A DNA stretch of 64,000 bases from Caryophanon latum (GTDB lineage Bacteria > Bacillota > Bacilli > Bacillales_A > Planococcaceae). A model generated the notes under the pieces. It had not been told where the DNA came from. It did no database searches and was given only the letters and a program-made list of their open reading frames with translations. This document shows, piece by piece, positions 1-9,075 of this stretch. A program made the position numbers and the translations under genes. The stretch is taken from contig NZ_MATO01000029.1 in assembly GCF_001700325.1 (NCBI RefSeq), positions 1 to 64,000 on the forward strand, given 5' to 3'. Every line of letters starts with the position of its first letter. The first letter of the stretch is position 1.

Positions 1-110
1 GCCGAAACTAAAATGTTGCTGGCATCAATTATGATGTCCAAAATCGTTTGCTAGAGTTAACTAGCTATGTTTCATCAACGTTTGTTGTTCAGTTTTCAAG
101 GTTCATGTCA
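1..110 (-). other. 5' leader of an rRNA operon (16S lies beyond left edge)
   Basis: Read on the minus strand, positions 106-86 give a segment of the form ACCTTGAAAACTGAACAAC, the conserved boxA-type antitermination/processing segment found in Bacillales rrn leaders and 16S-23S spacers. No 16S sequence lies upstream of it (positions 110-830), and two good promoters do, so it is the operon leader rather than an internal spacer. In B. subtilis ygxA lies directly beside rrnD, and the same neighbour is present here. Seen: box and promoters. Inferred: 16S gene starts just left of position 1. Confidence 0.75.
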
Positions 111-132
111 GCTTGTGTTTCCGACTTACTAT

Positions 133-161
133 AATTTAACACCGTTATGTTTTAGCGTCAA
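133..161 (-). promoter_or_regulatory. rrn promoter P2
   Basis: On the minus strand TTGACG (161-156) and TAAATT (138-133) are separated by 17 bases, about 100 bp downstream of P1 and just before the leader box. Confidence 0.65.
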
Positions 162-235
162 GCATTTTCTTAAAAAAACTTTTCCGACTAATTTTTGTAA
201 GTGCTTATATAGTTCGCATATCAGCGACAACCCTT

Positions 236-264
236 ATATTAAAGGTTATTCCTTTCTACGTCAA
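236..264 (-). promoter_or_regulatory. rrn promoter P1
   Basis: On the minus strand TTGACG (264-259) and TAATAT (241-236) are separated by 17 bases. This is the upstream member of a tandem pair, the usual arrangement for Bacillales rRNA operons. Confidence 0.7.
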
Positions 265-418
265 CTGTTTTCATGAAAAAAATTCGATTATTTTAAAGAA
301 ATAATATTATGAATATAATAGCATTTCAGTTGCTTCTACCTTCTTTTATATAAGAAGAAAGATCAATAAATCCTTTTTTATCATAACAAAATAAAACAGA
401 TTGGGAGATTGGGATAAA

Positions 419-459
419 AAAGTGCCACAAGGAAATGTTCCGTTTCCTTGTGGCACTTT
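419..459 (-). terminator. Rho-independent terminator after ygxA
   Basis: A perfect 17-bp stem (419-435 with 443-459) has a 7-base loop and is followed on the minus strand by a T-rich run. It isolates ygxA from the rRNA operon promoters. Confidence 0.85.
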
Positions 460-555
460 GCTTCGAGCGGGCCATTCTTTAGGACATAACATAAACCTGT
501 AGTCTCAAACTCATGCTATGCGATTACTCGTCACAAAAAAACATTTGTGATTCAA

Positions 556-678
556 CTATATACAAGGTGATTGAAATTTAGAATGTGAACGAGGCTCGAA
601 ACAAGAGGCGGACTCCTGCGGGAAAAGCGTGAGCGAGAGACTACAGGCTCGAGCCACGCCCGCGGAAAGCCTGCCTCG
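556..678 (-). repeat. Interspersed GC-rich repeat, copy R1 (subfamily A)
   Basis: On the minus strand it reads GAGGCAGGCTTTCCGCGGGC at one end and CCCGCAGGAGTCCGCCTC at the other, so the ends can pair. Its 3' tail (556-604) is nearly identical to the tail of copy R9 at 52973-53026. A fragment at 481-545 carries a GCGATTACTCGTC motif shared with R8 and R11. The 73-codon open frame at 552-773 is produced by the repeat and is not a gene. Confidence 0.85.
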
Positions 679-830
679 ATGTGGAGAGCCGACGAACAAA
701 ACGCTAAAATACATTCACCGTCTATATAGAAGTCCGCTCTTCGCTTCGTGACCATGTATGAAATTTTCAGCATATAACTACACTGTACTTCATTGGAATT
801 ATACTTTTGTTCCAGCCTACTCTAAAAAAA

Positions 831-1700
831 TTATTGTTTTCCAACTTTATAATAACGATGAAAAATCATTTCATTTTTTGACATGACTGCTTCAACTTCA
901 ATGTATTCACGCTCAACTAAATACTCGATAAATACTTCGAGATCTTTAGAATAATTGCTTAGCTCTTTATGCTCGTGTAATTGTTGAATAGTCCAAGCAT
1001 CTTGTTCTTTCATAACCGATAAAATATGTTGTGCTCCATCTGCTGTGCGTGAGTGAATCATAAACTCGCTCGCTAAAAATAACAGCTCTAATCGTTTATC
1101 AATCGGCTCGTCACTTAAAATGAGCTCTTCGTATAATTTGTAAATGGCTGGCTCTAGCCGTTTTACTTGCGCCCACACTGTCACTTCTGGATATAAACCG
1201 CTATCAATTACAGATAGACGCGCTAAATGATGTAATGAATCGACAACATGATTGTACGCATCTAAATAGTTCTTTTGTTCAAACAACTCTTTTCCCTCTA
1301 TATAACGTCGAATGAGCATCGCAAATTGAATACCTGTTTTAATTTTGCGCCCATCAAATGGAAAAGCTTTTAATTCCATCTTTAACGTATGTAAAAATTC
1401 ATTGCGATCAAATAGCACTTTACCGTTAAATAACCAATCGACAAGACGACGATGCGAGCCTATAAGAAGCCATTTGCGCAATTGCTTTTCTGTAATTGTA
1501 TGCATCACTGCTTTTTGGTAATCGAATGTGTAATGCTTCGTCATCATCGCCTTTTCTGCATCCTTTACGATGACGAGCAGCACCTTATCAAAAGTATCTG
1601 TAACATTTGTTTCGTTTTGCTTTTTATCCACTAAAATAATGCCGAGCGTTTCTGCATTGCTCGCCCGCTCTTGATAAATCGGTCGTAATACGTGTTCCAC
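831..1700 (-). CDS. ygxA: Nucleotidyltransferase-like protein YgxA
   Basis: Protein of 289 residues beginning with GTG preceded by a GGGGGAGC ribosome site. The sequence and position (between an rRNA operon and ygzB/perR) match the YgxA family of Bacillales, described as nucleotidyltransferase-like. The N-terminal third (roughly residues 1-120) would be the nucleotidyltransferase-fold part and the rest is helical. I do not see the classical GS...D-x-D catalytic motif, so enzymatic activity is doubtful. It is transcribed alone on the minus strand and ends at the strong hairpin at 419-459. Substrate unknown. Confidence 0.8.
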   Translation of the reverse strand: MEHVLRPIYQERASNAETLGIILVDKKQNETNVTDTFDKVLLVIVKDAEKAMMTKHYTFDYQKAVMHTITEKQLRKWLLIGSHRRLVDWLFNGKVLFDRNEFLHTLKMELKAFPFDGRKIKTGIQFAMLIRRYIEGKELFEQKNYLDAYNHVVDSLHHLARLSVIDSGLYPEVTVWAQVKRLEPAIYKLYEELILSDEPIDKRLELLFLASEFMIHSRTADGAQHILSVMKEQDAWTIQQLHEHKELSNYSKDLEVFIEYLVEREYIEVEAVMSKNEMIFHRYYKVGKQ

Positions 1701-1883
1701 TTTCGCTCCCCCTTACACTAATTTCTTCTTTGCCGAATTTTAGTTGCTGCACGCTAAATAGCAGACGACTACTAGTATATCTTTTTTATTTCGACATGTT
1801 TCATAAAATTCCTCTTTGTTAGGCGAACGTTTTGCATCAAGCGTTTCGTATAGTACAATAAAACGAACAAAGGGGGCGGCATA

Positions 1884-2234
1884 ATGAAGAAATATTCAAG
1901 CAAAATCAACAAAATACGGTCATTTGCGTTATCGCTTATTTTCATCGGCTTCGTCGTAATGTATGGAGGGATTTTTTTTAAAAGCAATCCGTGGCTCGTG
2001 CTCGTCTTTATGTCACTCGGTCTTTTATGCATCTTCGCAAGCACCGCTGTATACGTTTGGATCGGTATGCTGTCGACAAAGGCGGTCGTCATTGAATGTC
2101 CAAGCTGTGGTAAACATACGAAAATGCTCGGGCGCGTTGATATGTGCATGTATTGTAATGAGGCGCTAACACTCGATCGAGAATTAGAAGGTAAGGAATT
2201 TGACGAAGCGTATAATAAGCGCGCGAGAACATAA
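1884..2234 (+). CDS. ygzB: YgzB family membrane protein with zinc ribbon
   Basis: 116-residue protein; AAAGGGGGCGGC precedes the ATG. Two hydrophobic segments (about residues 11-33 and 37-62) are followed by a cytosolic C-terminal treble/zinc-ribbon motif, CPSCGK...CMYCN, with two CxxC pairs. This architecture and the location between ygxA and perR match the UPF0295/YgzB family. No function is established for the family. It is transcribed on the plus strand, opposite to both neighbours, and converges on perR with a shared hairpin at 2236-2272. Confidence 0.85.
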   Translation: MKKYSSKINKIRSFALSLIFIGFVVMYGGIFFKSNPWLVLVFMSLGLLCIFASTAVYVWIGMLSTKAVVIECPSCGKHTKMLGRVDMCMYCNEALTLDRELEGKEFDEAYNKRART

Positions 2235-2235
2235 C

Positions 2236-2272
2236 AAAAGGCAGCTGAAATTTCCAGCTGCCTTTTGTTATT
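2236..2272. terminator. Bidirectional terminator between ygzB and perR
   Basis: An inverted repeat (AAAAGGCAGCTG, six-base loop, CAGCTGCCTTTT) lies between the convergent ygzB and perR genes, with A-rich and T-rich flanks, so it can act on both strands. Confidence 0.8.
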
Positions 2273-2720
2273 ATTGTGCTTTTGCTGATACACCTTGGCA
2301 ATTCGGACATGTGCCGTAAATTTCCATGCGGTGTGAATTTACTTTAAAGCCCGTGACATGTGCTGCAAAATGCTCCACTTCATCAAGTCCAGGATAATGG
2401 AAATCTACAATCGTTCCACAGTCTTCGCAAATCATATGGTAATGATCTGTTGCACCGAGCACGAAATCAAATCGACTTGAAGAGTCACCGTACGTTAGCT
2501 CTTTCACTAAACCGGCTTCGCGGAAAACACGCAAATTGTTGTACACCGTTGCCACACTCATGTTAGGGAACTTGCCTTCAAGCGCTTTATAAATATCGTC
2601 TGCTGTAGGATGGATCATCGATTGAATTAAAAACTCCAAAATCGCATGACGTTGTGGTGTGATTCGTACACCTGTACTTTTTAACGTGTCTAACGCATCT
2701 TTTAAATGCACCTCTGACAT
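2271..2720 (-). CDS. perR: Peroxide-responsive repressor PerR
   Basis: Fur-family metalloregulator that represses peroxide-defence genes and senses H2O2 by metal-catalysed histidine oxidation. Winged-helix domain about residues 1-85 (motif [12 protein letters not shown]), dimerisation domain after that, structural zinc pairs CEDC and CPNC. I place the start at the second ATG: the AGGTG ribosome site is 7 bases upstream of it, and with that start His37 and Asp85 fall on the same numbers as in B. subtilis PerR. The downstream HYH ligands are shifted by two residues by a small insertion. The longer frame would start at 2726. Probably autoregulated through boxes at 2740-2774; ends at the shared hairpin near 2250. 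Confidence 0.95.
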   Translation of the reverse strand: MSEVHLKDALDTLKSTGVRITPQRHAILEFLIQSMIHPTADDIYKALEGKFPNMSVATVYNNLRVFREAGLVKELTYGDSSSRFDFVLGATDHYHMICEDCGTIVDFHYPGLDEVEHFAAHVTGFKVNSHRMEIYGTCPNCQGVSAKAQ

Positions 2721-2739
2721 CGCCATGCACCTACTTTCA

Positions 2740-2774
2740 TTAGAATAGTTATTATTAGTTTATAATCGTTATAA
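2740..2774. promoter_or_regulatory. PerR boxes upstream of perR
   Basis: TTATAATCGTTATAA at 2760-2774 matches the PerR consensus TTATAATNATTATAA with one mismatch. A weaker second copy, TTAGAATAGTTATTA, is at 2740-2754 (three mismatches), next to the ribosome site. This indicates autorepression, as known for B. subtilis perR. Confidence 0.8.
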
Positions 2775-2829
2775 TTAGTGTATAAAATGAAAGTAGTATC
2801 TGTCAACTTTTGTGTGTTTTTATTATCAA

Positions 2830-3777
2830 TTAGTAACCACGTTCTAAGTCTACGATATTTTCTAAATTGCGATAGCCTTGCATAAAGCGACGTAAACTCG
2901 GTTTAAAAATCGCTAAGCTACGTTCTACATATAAAGAAGAACGACTTGAAATGTGCGGTGAAATGACAACGCCGTCTAGCTGCCATAGCTCGCTCGTCTT
3001 CGGTAGTGGCTCCTCATCAAACACATCGAGAACGACATGTGCAATTTGCCCTTCCTTTAACGCCCCGACTAATACGCTCTCTTCGACGATGTTGCTGCGC
3101 CCGAAGTTCATGAAAATAGCTGTTTCCTTCATACAGACGAAATAATCGTATGAAAATAAACGATCTGTCTCTGGCGTTTTTGGCAACAGCGACAGCACGA
3201 TATCTGCTTTCGGTAAATAATCTTTTAGCTGCGCGAACGTAATCGTCTCGTCCATATATTTTGCACGTTCACCTGAGCGGTTGCAACCGATCGTCGTCAC
3301 GTCAAACTTTTGCAGCAGGCGTCCGATTTCCCCGCCGATCGCGCCTGGCCCTAAAATGAGTGCGGTGCTGCCGTTTAGTTCATCTTGTCGCACGTCTTGA
3401 CTCCACTCACCTTTTTTCTTTTGCTCGTACATCCACGGAATGGCACGCTTTAACGCTAAAATGTGCCCGATGATTGATTCTGCCATCGGTTTTTTATGAA
3501 TACCTTTGACGTTTGATACGACGATATCGCGGGCTAAAATAGTGCGCGCTGGCAGCTTCTCAACACCAGCTGATGCGACGAAAATCCATTGAATGTTTGG
3601 CGCTTTTTTGAGTAATTCCTCCGTTACATCTTCCCCGTACGTTAGCAATACGTCCGCCTTTGCAAGCGCCTCCTCATTCACGTCATGTGGAGCAAATGTG
3701 AACTGAACGTTTGGAAACGCCGAAACTAACGGCTCGCGTAAATCTGGTCGAATAAAAAATGAAGCATATACATGCAT
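2830..3777 (-). CDS. D-2-hydroxyacid dehydrogenase
   Basis: 315-residue NAD(P)-dependent D-isomer-specific 2-hydroxyacid dehydrogenase. Seen: Rossmann motif GPGAIGGEIG around residue 140, and the three catalytic positions of the family, Arg in NFGRSN, Glu in DEEPLP and His in SPHIS. Length is normal for the family. The natural substrate cannot be read from sequence; candidates include glyoxylate, hydroxypyruvate or phenylpyruvate derivatives. It lies just downstream of bcp on the same strand (14-base gap), so the two are likely cotranscribed. Confidence 0.88.
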   Translation of the reverse strand: MHVYASFFIRPDLREPLVSAFPNVQFTFAPHDVNEEALAKADVLLTYGEDVTEELLKKAPNIQWIFVASAGVEKLPARTILARDIVVSNVKGIHKKPMAESIIGHILALKRAIPWMYEQKKKGEWSQDVRQDELNGSTALILGPGAIGGEIGRLLQKFDVTTIGCNRSGERAKYMDETITFAQLKDYLPKADIVLSLLPKTPETDRLFSYDYFVCMKETAIFMNFGRSNIVEESVLVGALKEGQIAHVVLDVFDEEPLPKTSELWQLDGVVISPHISSRSSLYVERSLAIFKPSLRRFMQGYRNLENIVDLERGY

Positions 3778-3790
3778 GTGAAAACACTCC

Positions 3791-4249
3791 TTATTGTTGT
3801 AAAGTTGATAACACGTCTTGAATGTGACCTTTCACCTTCACTTTGCGCCACTCACCAACGACTTTGCCTTGTGGGTCAATTAAAAACGTCGAACGCTCAA
3901 TACCCATATACTCACGCCCGTACATTTTCTTTAATACCCACACGCCGTACTGTTCAGACACGGTATGGTCGCTATCTACAAGAAGTGAAAACGGCAGACC
4001 ATGCTTAGCGATAAACTTTGTATGCTTTTTGTCGTCGTCTGGGCTGACACCTAAAATGACCGCATTGAGTGCCGAAAAATCCTCGTATGCGTCGCGGAAA
4101 TCACACGCTTCTGTCGTGCAGCCAGGCGTTGCGTCCTTCGGGTAAAAATAAAGCACGACGTATTTACCTCGGTATGCTTCTAGCGATACGTCGTCGCCAT
4201 TCTCATTTAGCAGCGTAAATAACGGTGCGTCTTTATGTAATAATTCCAT
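3791..4249 (-). CDS. bcp: Thioredoxin-dependent peroxiredoxin Bcp
   Basis: 152-residue peroxiredoxin of the BCP/PrxQ class that reduces hydroperoxides using thioredoxin. Peroxidatic Cys44 lies in the motif TPGCTTEACDF with the resolving Cys49 five residues later, the atypical 2-Cys arrangement within one helix. Located between hemL and perR as in B. subtilis, which puts peroxide sensing and removal side by side. No PerR box is visible in the bcp-hemL intergenic region. Confidence 0.95.
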   Translation of the reverse strand: MELLHKDAPLFTLLNENGDDVSLEAYRGKYVVLYFYPKDATPGCTTEACDFRDAYEDFSALNAVILGVSPDDDKKHTKFIAKHGLPFSLLVDSDHTVSEQYGVWVLKKMYGREYMGIERSTFLIDPQGKVVGEWRKVKVKGHIQDVLSTLQQ

Positions 4250-4308
4250 CGCTGTTCCCTCCAGTCTTTCTAATATCGTACCCGACTGCGCTCATTTCAT
4301 CAATTTGT

Positions 4309-4338
4309 TTGGCATAACTTTTCGTTTAGGTCTACAAT
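4309..4338 (+). promoter_or_regulatory. Sigma-A promoter for hemL
   Basis: TTGGCA (4309-4314) and TACAAT (4333-4338) with an 18-base spacer, 40 bases before the hemL start codon. Confidence 0.55.
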
Positions 4339-4377
4339 GAGAATCGAAGTACAAAAACGTTCCAGTTGGAGGTAATT

Positions 4378-5673
4378 ATGAATCATTCAAAATCAGAAGC
4401 GCTTCACGAAGAGGCACTTAAACATATCGTTGGTGGCGTCAACAGTCCATCACGCTCATATAAAGCAGTTGGCGGCGGCGCACCAGTAGCAATGGATTAC
4501 GGTAAAGGTGCATATTTTTATGATATCGACGGCAACCGTTACATCGACTATTTAGCAGCGTACGGTCCGATCGTAACAGGTCATGGTCATCCACATATCG
4601 CAAAAGCAATCGCGCATGCAGCAGAAACAGGATTACTGTTCGGTACACCGACGAAGCATGAAGTGAAATTTGCAAAAATGTTAAAGGACGTCTTCCCATC
4701 AATGGATAAAGTGCGCTTTAACAACTCAGGAACAGAGGCAGTCATGACGACGGTGCGTGTGGCGCGTGCTTACACAGGTCGCACGAAAATTATGAAGTTT
4801 GAAGGGTGCTACCACGGACATTTCGACCAAGTACTTGTAGCAGCAGGCTCAGGTCCGGCAACGCTCGGCTCACCTGACTCAGCAGGCGTACCAGAATCAG
4901 TCGCAATCGAAGTCATTACAGTACCGTTTAACGACGAGAACGCATTCGTTGCAGCGATGGATAAATGGGATGGGCAAATTGCTGGCATTTTAGTTGAACC
5001 AATCGTCGGCAACTTCGGCATCGTTGAACCGAAAAAAGGCTTCCTTGAAACGGTTCACCGCATCGCAAAGGAAAAAGGCTCTTTAGTCATTTACGATGAA
5101 GTCATTACTGCATTCCGCTTCCACTACGGCGGCGCGCAAACGCTACTTGGTCTTGAGCCAGATTTAACGGCGCTTGGAAAAGTAATCGGCGGCGGCTTAC
5201 CGATTGGCGCATACGGGGGGAAGAAAGAAATTATGGAAACGGTCGCGCCACTTGGACCTGCGTATCAAGCAGGAACGATGGCAGGCAACCCAGCGAGCAT
5301 GCAAGCTGGAATCGCGTGTTTAGAAGTGCTTGCACAAGACGGCGTGTACGAGGAAATGGATCGCTTAGGTGCGATTTTAGAAAAAGGGTTAGTGGAAGCG
5401 GCGGCAAAGCATAACGTCCCTGTTACAGTAAACCGTTTAAAAGGTGCGCTTGCGGTGTACTTCGTTAAGGAAGCTGGGCAAGTTGTTGAAAACTACAAGC
5501 AGGCGGAAAATACGGACGGCGAAAAGTTCGGGCGTTTCTTCAAGCTCATGTTAAGTAAAGGCATTAACTTAGCACCGTCAAAATACGAAGCGTGGTTTTT
5601 AACGACAGAGCATACAGAAGCAGACGTGCTTGAGACGATTGCAGCGGCGGATTATGCATTTTCGCAATTGTAA
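4378..5673 (+). CDS. hemL: Glutamate-1-semialdehyde 2,1-aminomutase
   Basis: 431-residue PLP enzyme that converts glutamate-1-semialdehyde to 5-aminolevulinate in C5-pathway heme synthesis. PLP-lysine is Lys268 in the motif [11 protein letters not shown]; the family features NSGTEA and GNFG are present. The start is the ATG at 4378: the frame extends 12 bases upstream from a TTG, but that TTG overlaps the GGAGG ribosome site. Monocistronic with promoter and terminator of its own. The B. subtilis equivalent in this position is gsaB, the second aminomutase paralogue, so this could be gsaB rather than the hemAXCDBL-linked hemL. Confidence 0.95.
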   Translation: MNHSKSEALHEEALKHIVGGVNSPSRSYKAVGGGAPVAMDYGKGAYFYDIDGNRYIDYLAAYGPIVTGHGHPHIAKAIAHAAETGLLFGTPTKHEVKFAKMLKDVFPSMDKVRFNNSGTEAVMTTVRVARAYTGRTKIMKFEGCYHGHFDQVLVAAGSGPATLGSPDSAGVPESVAIEVITVPFNDENAFVAAMDKWDGQIAGILVEPIVGNFGIVEPKKGFLETVHRIAKEKGSLVIYDEVITAFRFHYGGAQTLLGLEPDLTALGKVIGGGLPIGAYGGKKEIMETVAPLGPAYQAGTMAGNPASMQAGIACLEVLAQDGVYEEMDRLGAILEKGLVEAAAKHNVPVTVNRLKGALAVYFVKEAGQVVENYKQAENTDGEKFGRFFKLMLSKGINLAPSKYEAWFLTTEHTEADVLETIAAADYAFSQL

Positions 5674-5716
5674 CTAACTTAAACTGTTGGTAATTGCTTT
5701 GTGCGGCTCTTCATAT

Positions 5717-5790
5717 CGAAGTAGGCTTTTCACAGGCGTGGAGGCTCACGTTTTTCTACTGAAGTCCGCCTTTTACTACGAGTAACACTT
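5717..5790 (+). repeat. Interspersed repeat, decayed copy R2
   Basis: CGAAGTAGGCTTTTCACAG at one end and GAAGTCCGCC at the other correspond to the arms of subfamily A; the middle is shortened. It lies between hemL and its terminator. Confidence 0.6.
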
Positions 5791-5833
5791 TCCGATTCCA
5801 CTCGTTTCAAATAATGTTAAATGAATGATTGTA

Positions 5834-5870
5834 AAAGCGTGTGCCGATATTGGCATGCGCTTTTTCTCTC
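5834..5870 (+). terminator. Terminator after hemL
   Basis: 12-bp stem (5834-5845 with 5852-5863, two G-U pairs) followed by TTTTTCTCTC. Confidence 0.75.
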
Positions 5871-5875
5871 AATAG

Positions 5876-5903
5876 TTGACGCTGTAGGCAATTATCGTAT
5901 AAA
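5876..5903 (+). promoter_or_regulatory. Sigma-A promoter for ygaE
   Basis: TTGACG (5876-5881), 16-base spacer, TATAAA (5898-5903), about 40 bases upstream of the preferred ATG. Confidence 0.6.
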
Positions 5904-5942
5904 GTGAACACACTATTATTTGTGAAAGGGGTGACTGCTGCT

Positions 5943-7034
5943 ATGAAAGTTGGGGCTCGCGTCTTAAAAACAGGTGTCGCCATCGTTCTTGCATTGTTTA
6001 TCGCACAGACGTTGAATGTGCCAACGCCAGTGTTTGCCGGCATCGCTGCTGTGTTTGCTATTCAGCCATCCATTTACCGCTCATACTTAACAATTTTAGA
6101 GCAAATACAAGGGAATTTGATCGGTGCAATTATTGCAGTCATTTTTGCGCTATTGTTTGGACATCAAATTGTCGCAATTGGGATGGCCGCGATTATCGTC
6201 ATTAGCATTATGATTAAGCTCAAGCTCGAAAAGGCGATTTCCCTTGCGCTTGTAACCGTCATCGCCATTATGGAAATACAAGGTGATGATTTTTTAATGT
6301 TTGCTGTCGTGCGCTTTGGAACGGTGATGATCGGTGTGTTTGCGGCATTTTTCGTCAACTTAGCGTTTTTACCACCGCGCTATGAAGTAAAGCTATTTAA
6401 AAACATTTACGTGCTGCAAGATGACATTATTCGATGGACGCGTCTTGCAGTTCGCCAAGCGTCAGAGCATACGTCAACGAAAATGGCACTTACAAAGCTT
6501 GAAACGCGCTTGTCTGAGGTGACGACACTGTATGATTTCTTTAAAGAGGAGCGCAATTACCATCGCAATAAAAAATTTGTGAAAGCACGCAAGCTCGTCA
6601 TGTATCGCCAAATGATTTTAACGACGCGCAAAAGCTTAGAACTACTGCATCGTTTGCATAAGCATGAAAATGAGCTCGCGACGCTACCCGATCAATTTAA
6701 TCTACTCATTCAAACGCGGCTCGATTCACTGTTGACGTATCACGAGCAGCTGTTGTTGAAGTTTACAGGTAAATTAAAGCCGGAGCATTCGAAGTGGACG
6801 CGTGAAGAGGAGTATTTACGCGGTAATGAGGTGATGGAGGAGTTCATTAACCAAATTATTTTGTCTCGTGAAAACATTGAAGAGGAAGAGTTTTCGAGTT
6901 ATCACTTGCTGTACATTTTATCGCGCATTTTAGATTACGAGGAAAACTTAGAGCATTTAGATACGCTCATCGTGTCGTATCGCAGCTATCATAGTAAGGA
7001 AATTAACATTGATTTAGAGCAAGATTTTTACTAA
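5943..7034 (+). CDS. ygaE: YgaE/YqjA-type aromatic acid exporter family membrane protein
   Basis: 363-residue protein with about six N-terminal membrane segments (residues 7-145: VAIVLALFIAQ, VFAGIAAVFAI, IGAIIAVIFALL and others) and a long cytosolic helical C-terminal domain rich in basic and acidic residues. This is the aromatic-acid-exporter/FUSC-like layout, and position next to the aminomutase gene matches B. subtilis ygaE (UPF0421). The start is the ATG at 5943 that follows GAAAGGGG; the frame is open to 5904 but that would overlap the promoter. Substrate unknown. Confidence 0.75.
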   Translation: MKVGARVLKTGVAIVLALFIAQTLNVPTPVFAGIAAVFAIQPSIYRSYLTILEQIQGNLIGAIIAVIFALLFGHQIVAIGMAAIIVISIMIKLKLEKAISLALVTVIAIMEIQGDDFLMFAVVRFGTVMIGVFAAFFVNLAFLPPRYEVKLFKNIYVLQDDIIRWTRLAVRQASEHTSTKMALTKLETRLSEVTTLYDFFKEERNYHRNKKFVKARKLVMYRQMILTTRKSLELLHRLHKHENELATLPDQFNLLIQTRLDSLLTYHEQLLLKFTGKLKPEHSKWTREEEYLRGNEVMEEFINQIILSRENIEEEEFSSYHLLYILSRILDYEENLEHLDTLIVSYRSYHSKEINIDLEQDFY

Positions 7035-7535
7035 CCTTCTATCGCACTTCACGTCGAGGTAGCCTTTCCATGACACATCTTGTTGCGAACAATACTGTTT
7101 CCTTGCTATAGAGGCGGCATTTGAAAATGATAGTTAGGCTAAAACGTGTACTATATACGATTCGCGCTACCGCCTATGCTGCGAGACTTTCTAGGCAAGA
7201 GCAATGCGGTAGATTAAAGAAGGTGATCACGCGCCATCGCCTTCATAAAAAACGTCGTGTTTGCCGCCGAAGCTTAGAATTATTTGCGAACCGCCATATG
7301 CTCCTGCTGATTGACCGGCTAATGAACATGCTTGATCCAATACAATTTGCTGCATTTTTGCATGCTTCATAAAATAATCTGAACCTGATATGAATTCATG
7401 TCGTCTATATAAGGAATTGTTTGATATAATGTTGAAGTTAGTACATTGTTTCACTTTTTATTTTAAGGCAGTTGTTCTATACTGATAGCTGATACAACAT
7501 ACGAACACCTATTTTACTAATCAAGGAGATTTCAC
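7035..7535. other. 500-bp intergenic region without a supported gene
   Basis: 7047-7095 holds a decayed fragment of the interspersed repeat (CACGTCGAGGTAGCCTTTCC). The remainder has overlapping open frames on both strands (7121-7372 plus, 7227-7454 minus), both of odd composition and neither recognisable. It may be decayed coding sequence. A normal ribosome site, CAAGGAG, precedes the next gene at 7536. Confidence 0.5.
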
Positions 7536-8891
7536 ATGCTTACTCGTAATAAGTTAGTACCTATTTTTTTGGTCTTTTTATTACTTCAACCTGTACTTGA
7601 TGTGCTAACGAACTTGCTGATGAACACGTTTGGCATTAACTTGTCACTCGGTATTATTGTTCGTACGCTTGTCATGCTAGTCTTCATGTTATTTGTTTTG
7701 AAAGAAGTATTTACAAACAAAGATCACTCACTCATGTTCCATATTGCAGCGATCACCTTCCTTGCAGCGATGCAATTGATCGTGACACTGCTGTTCAAAG
7801 AAGGTGCGAGCCTCGGGAGCGAAATTACGTTTCTCGTAAAATCGGTTTATCCGGTCGTCTTAATTTTTGCGCTGTTTTATTTAATGCGCTCAAAGGAAGA
7901 GCTGCATCGCCTCGCAAATGTTGTGATGATCAACGGGATTGTCATTTCAGCATTTATTTTAGTGCCAACTTGGTTAAACTTCTCGTTTGATAGTTATGAC
8001 CACGGCTTAAAAGGAAGCTTAGGCTTTTACTCATCAGGTAACGAAATTAGTGCGGTATTAATGTTCGCCTATTTCTTCTCGGTATATACGTTGTTCTTCC
8101 GTAAAGGGAAACAAACGATTTTACCGTTCCTATCTGTCTTTTTAATTACATGGTCATCATTTTACGTCGGAACGAAAGTAGCAATCGGGGCCATTTTAGT
8201 TATTGCTATACTGTTTGCTTTAGCCATTTTCATTTTCCGTATGAAAGAAGTAAAGAAAACGAACGCGGCATTTTTAGCTGTGCCATTCATTTTCTCACTG
8301 CTGTTCTTTAACGGTGTACCTGCTGCCGAAAATAGTCAAATGGCAGAGGAGCAACAAGCCGCACGTAATCAAAAGTATGAAACGCCGGAACTGTTTTACG
8401 CAGCAGACGACGTAGCACGTATTTCAGAAGTTGTTCGTTTACGTGAAAAAGTAAACCCAATCATTACGAAAATCGTATCGTCGCGTGACATTTACGCGAT
8501 TGAAACATATGAAGACTACGAGCGCGCCCACGTTATGCGCAAGCTGTTCGGTTTAGGCTATGCTGGCGATTATTACGATGATGTCGATGTAAAAATTATC
8601 GAGATGGACTTCATCGACTACATTTTCTCATTCGGTATTGTCGGAACGGTTTATTTCTTACTTGTGTTCGTATCATTCCTCGTGTTTACGGTCAAAGCGG
8701 TGTTCTCAACACGTGGCGTAACGCGCGGGAAAATTTTATATGCGCTCTTTGCGTTCTTACTAGCAATGTCAGTATCACTGCTTGCCGGACACATTTGGTT
8801 CGCACCAGCAGTTAGCATTTATTTAGCCGCGATGGTCATTATGCTCTATCGCGTCACACAGCTTGATACGATGGTAGAGAGTAATAGTTAA
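7536..8891 (+). CDS. O-antigen ligase/polymerase-like membrane protein
   Basis: 451-residue multipass membrane protein (about ten hydrophobic segments) with one large extracytoplasmic loop between about residues 265 and 365, followed by further membrane helices. This is the topology of the Wzy/WaaL O-antigen ligase family, which in Gram-positives act on cell-surface polysaccharide or wall glycopolymer assembly. CAAGGAG lies 9 bases before the ATG. No glycosyltransferase or other polysaccharide genes are adjacent, so the substrate cannot be guessed. Monocistronic, closed by a perfect hairpin. Confidence 0.65.
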   Translation: MLTRNKLVPIFLVFLLLQPVLDVLTNLLMNTFGINLSLGIIVRTLVMLVFMLFVLKEVFTNKDHSLMFHIAAITFLAAMQLIVTLLFKEGASLGSEITFLVKSVYPVVLIFALFYLMRSKEELHRLANVVMINGIVISAFILVPTWLNFSFDSYDHGLKGSLGFYSSGNEISAVLMFAYFFSVYTLFFRKGKQTILPFLSVFLITWSSFYVGTKVAIGAILVIAILFALAIFIFRMKEVKKTNAAFLAVPFIFSLLFFNGVPAAENSQMAEEQQAARNQKYETPELFYAADDVARISEVVRLREKVNPIITKIVSSRDIYAIETYEDYERAHVMRKLFGLGYAGDYYDDVDVKIIEMDFIDYIFSFGIVGTVYFLLVFVSFLVFTVKAVFSTRGVTRGKILYALFAFLLAMSVSLLAGHIWFAPAVSIYLAAMVIMLYRVTQLDTMVESNS

Positions 8892-8896
8892 TATGC

Positions 8897-8933
8897 AAAA
8901 AGCACCTGAAGGACGAAACTTCAGGTGCTTTTT
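8897..8933. terminator. Bidirectional terminator
   Basis: Perfect 15-bp stem AAAAAGCACCTGAAG (8897-8911) with 8919-8933, T-tract on both strands. Confidence 0.88.
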
Positions 8934-9033
8934 ATGTGATTTACTTAAATTTATTCTCCTTATTTATTGACATAAAAAAATAAAGGTGATAAATTTGATT
9001 ACAGATACAAGAATATATTTCGTTGTGTCGACC

Positions 9034-9064
9034 CTCGCAGATAAATTCTGGCGAGTTTTTTTTT
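9034..9064 (+). terminator. Second plus-strand hairpin terminator
   Basis: CTCGCAGA/TCTGGCGAG stem with one bulge (9034-9055) followed by nine T residues. No plus-strand gene lies between it and the previous terminator, so it may be a leftover of a lost gene or part of the boundary of the DUF3800 insertion. Confidence 0.6.
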
Positions 9065-9075
9065 GCCTATTTTTA

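Noticed and set aside
67-276. Open frame of 69 codons at the left edge, plus strand
   Set aside because: It runs antisense through the rRNA operon leader and promoters and has no ribosome site.
552-773. Open frame of 73 codons, minus strand
   Set aside because: It is created by repeat R1; similar artefact frames occur in R6 and R10.
1772-2293. Long antisense frame opposite ygzB
   Set aside because: Shadow of ygzB; no coding features of its own.
7121-7454. Overlapping open frames on both strands
   Set aside because: Odd amino acid composition, weak or no ribosome site, and no recognisable family; possibly decayed coding sequence but not supportable as a gene.
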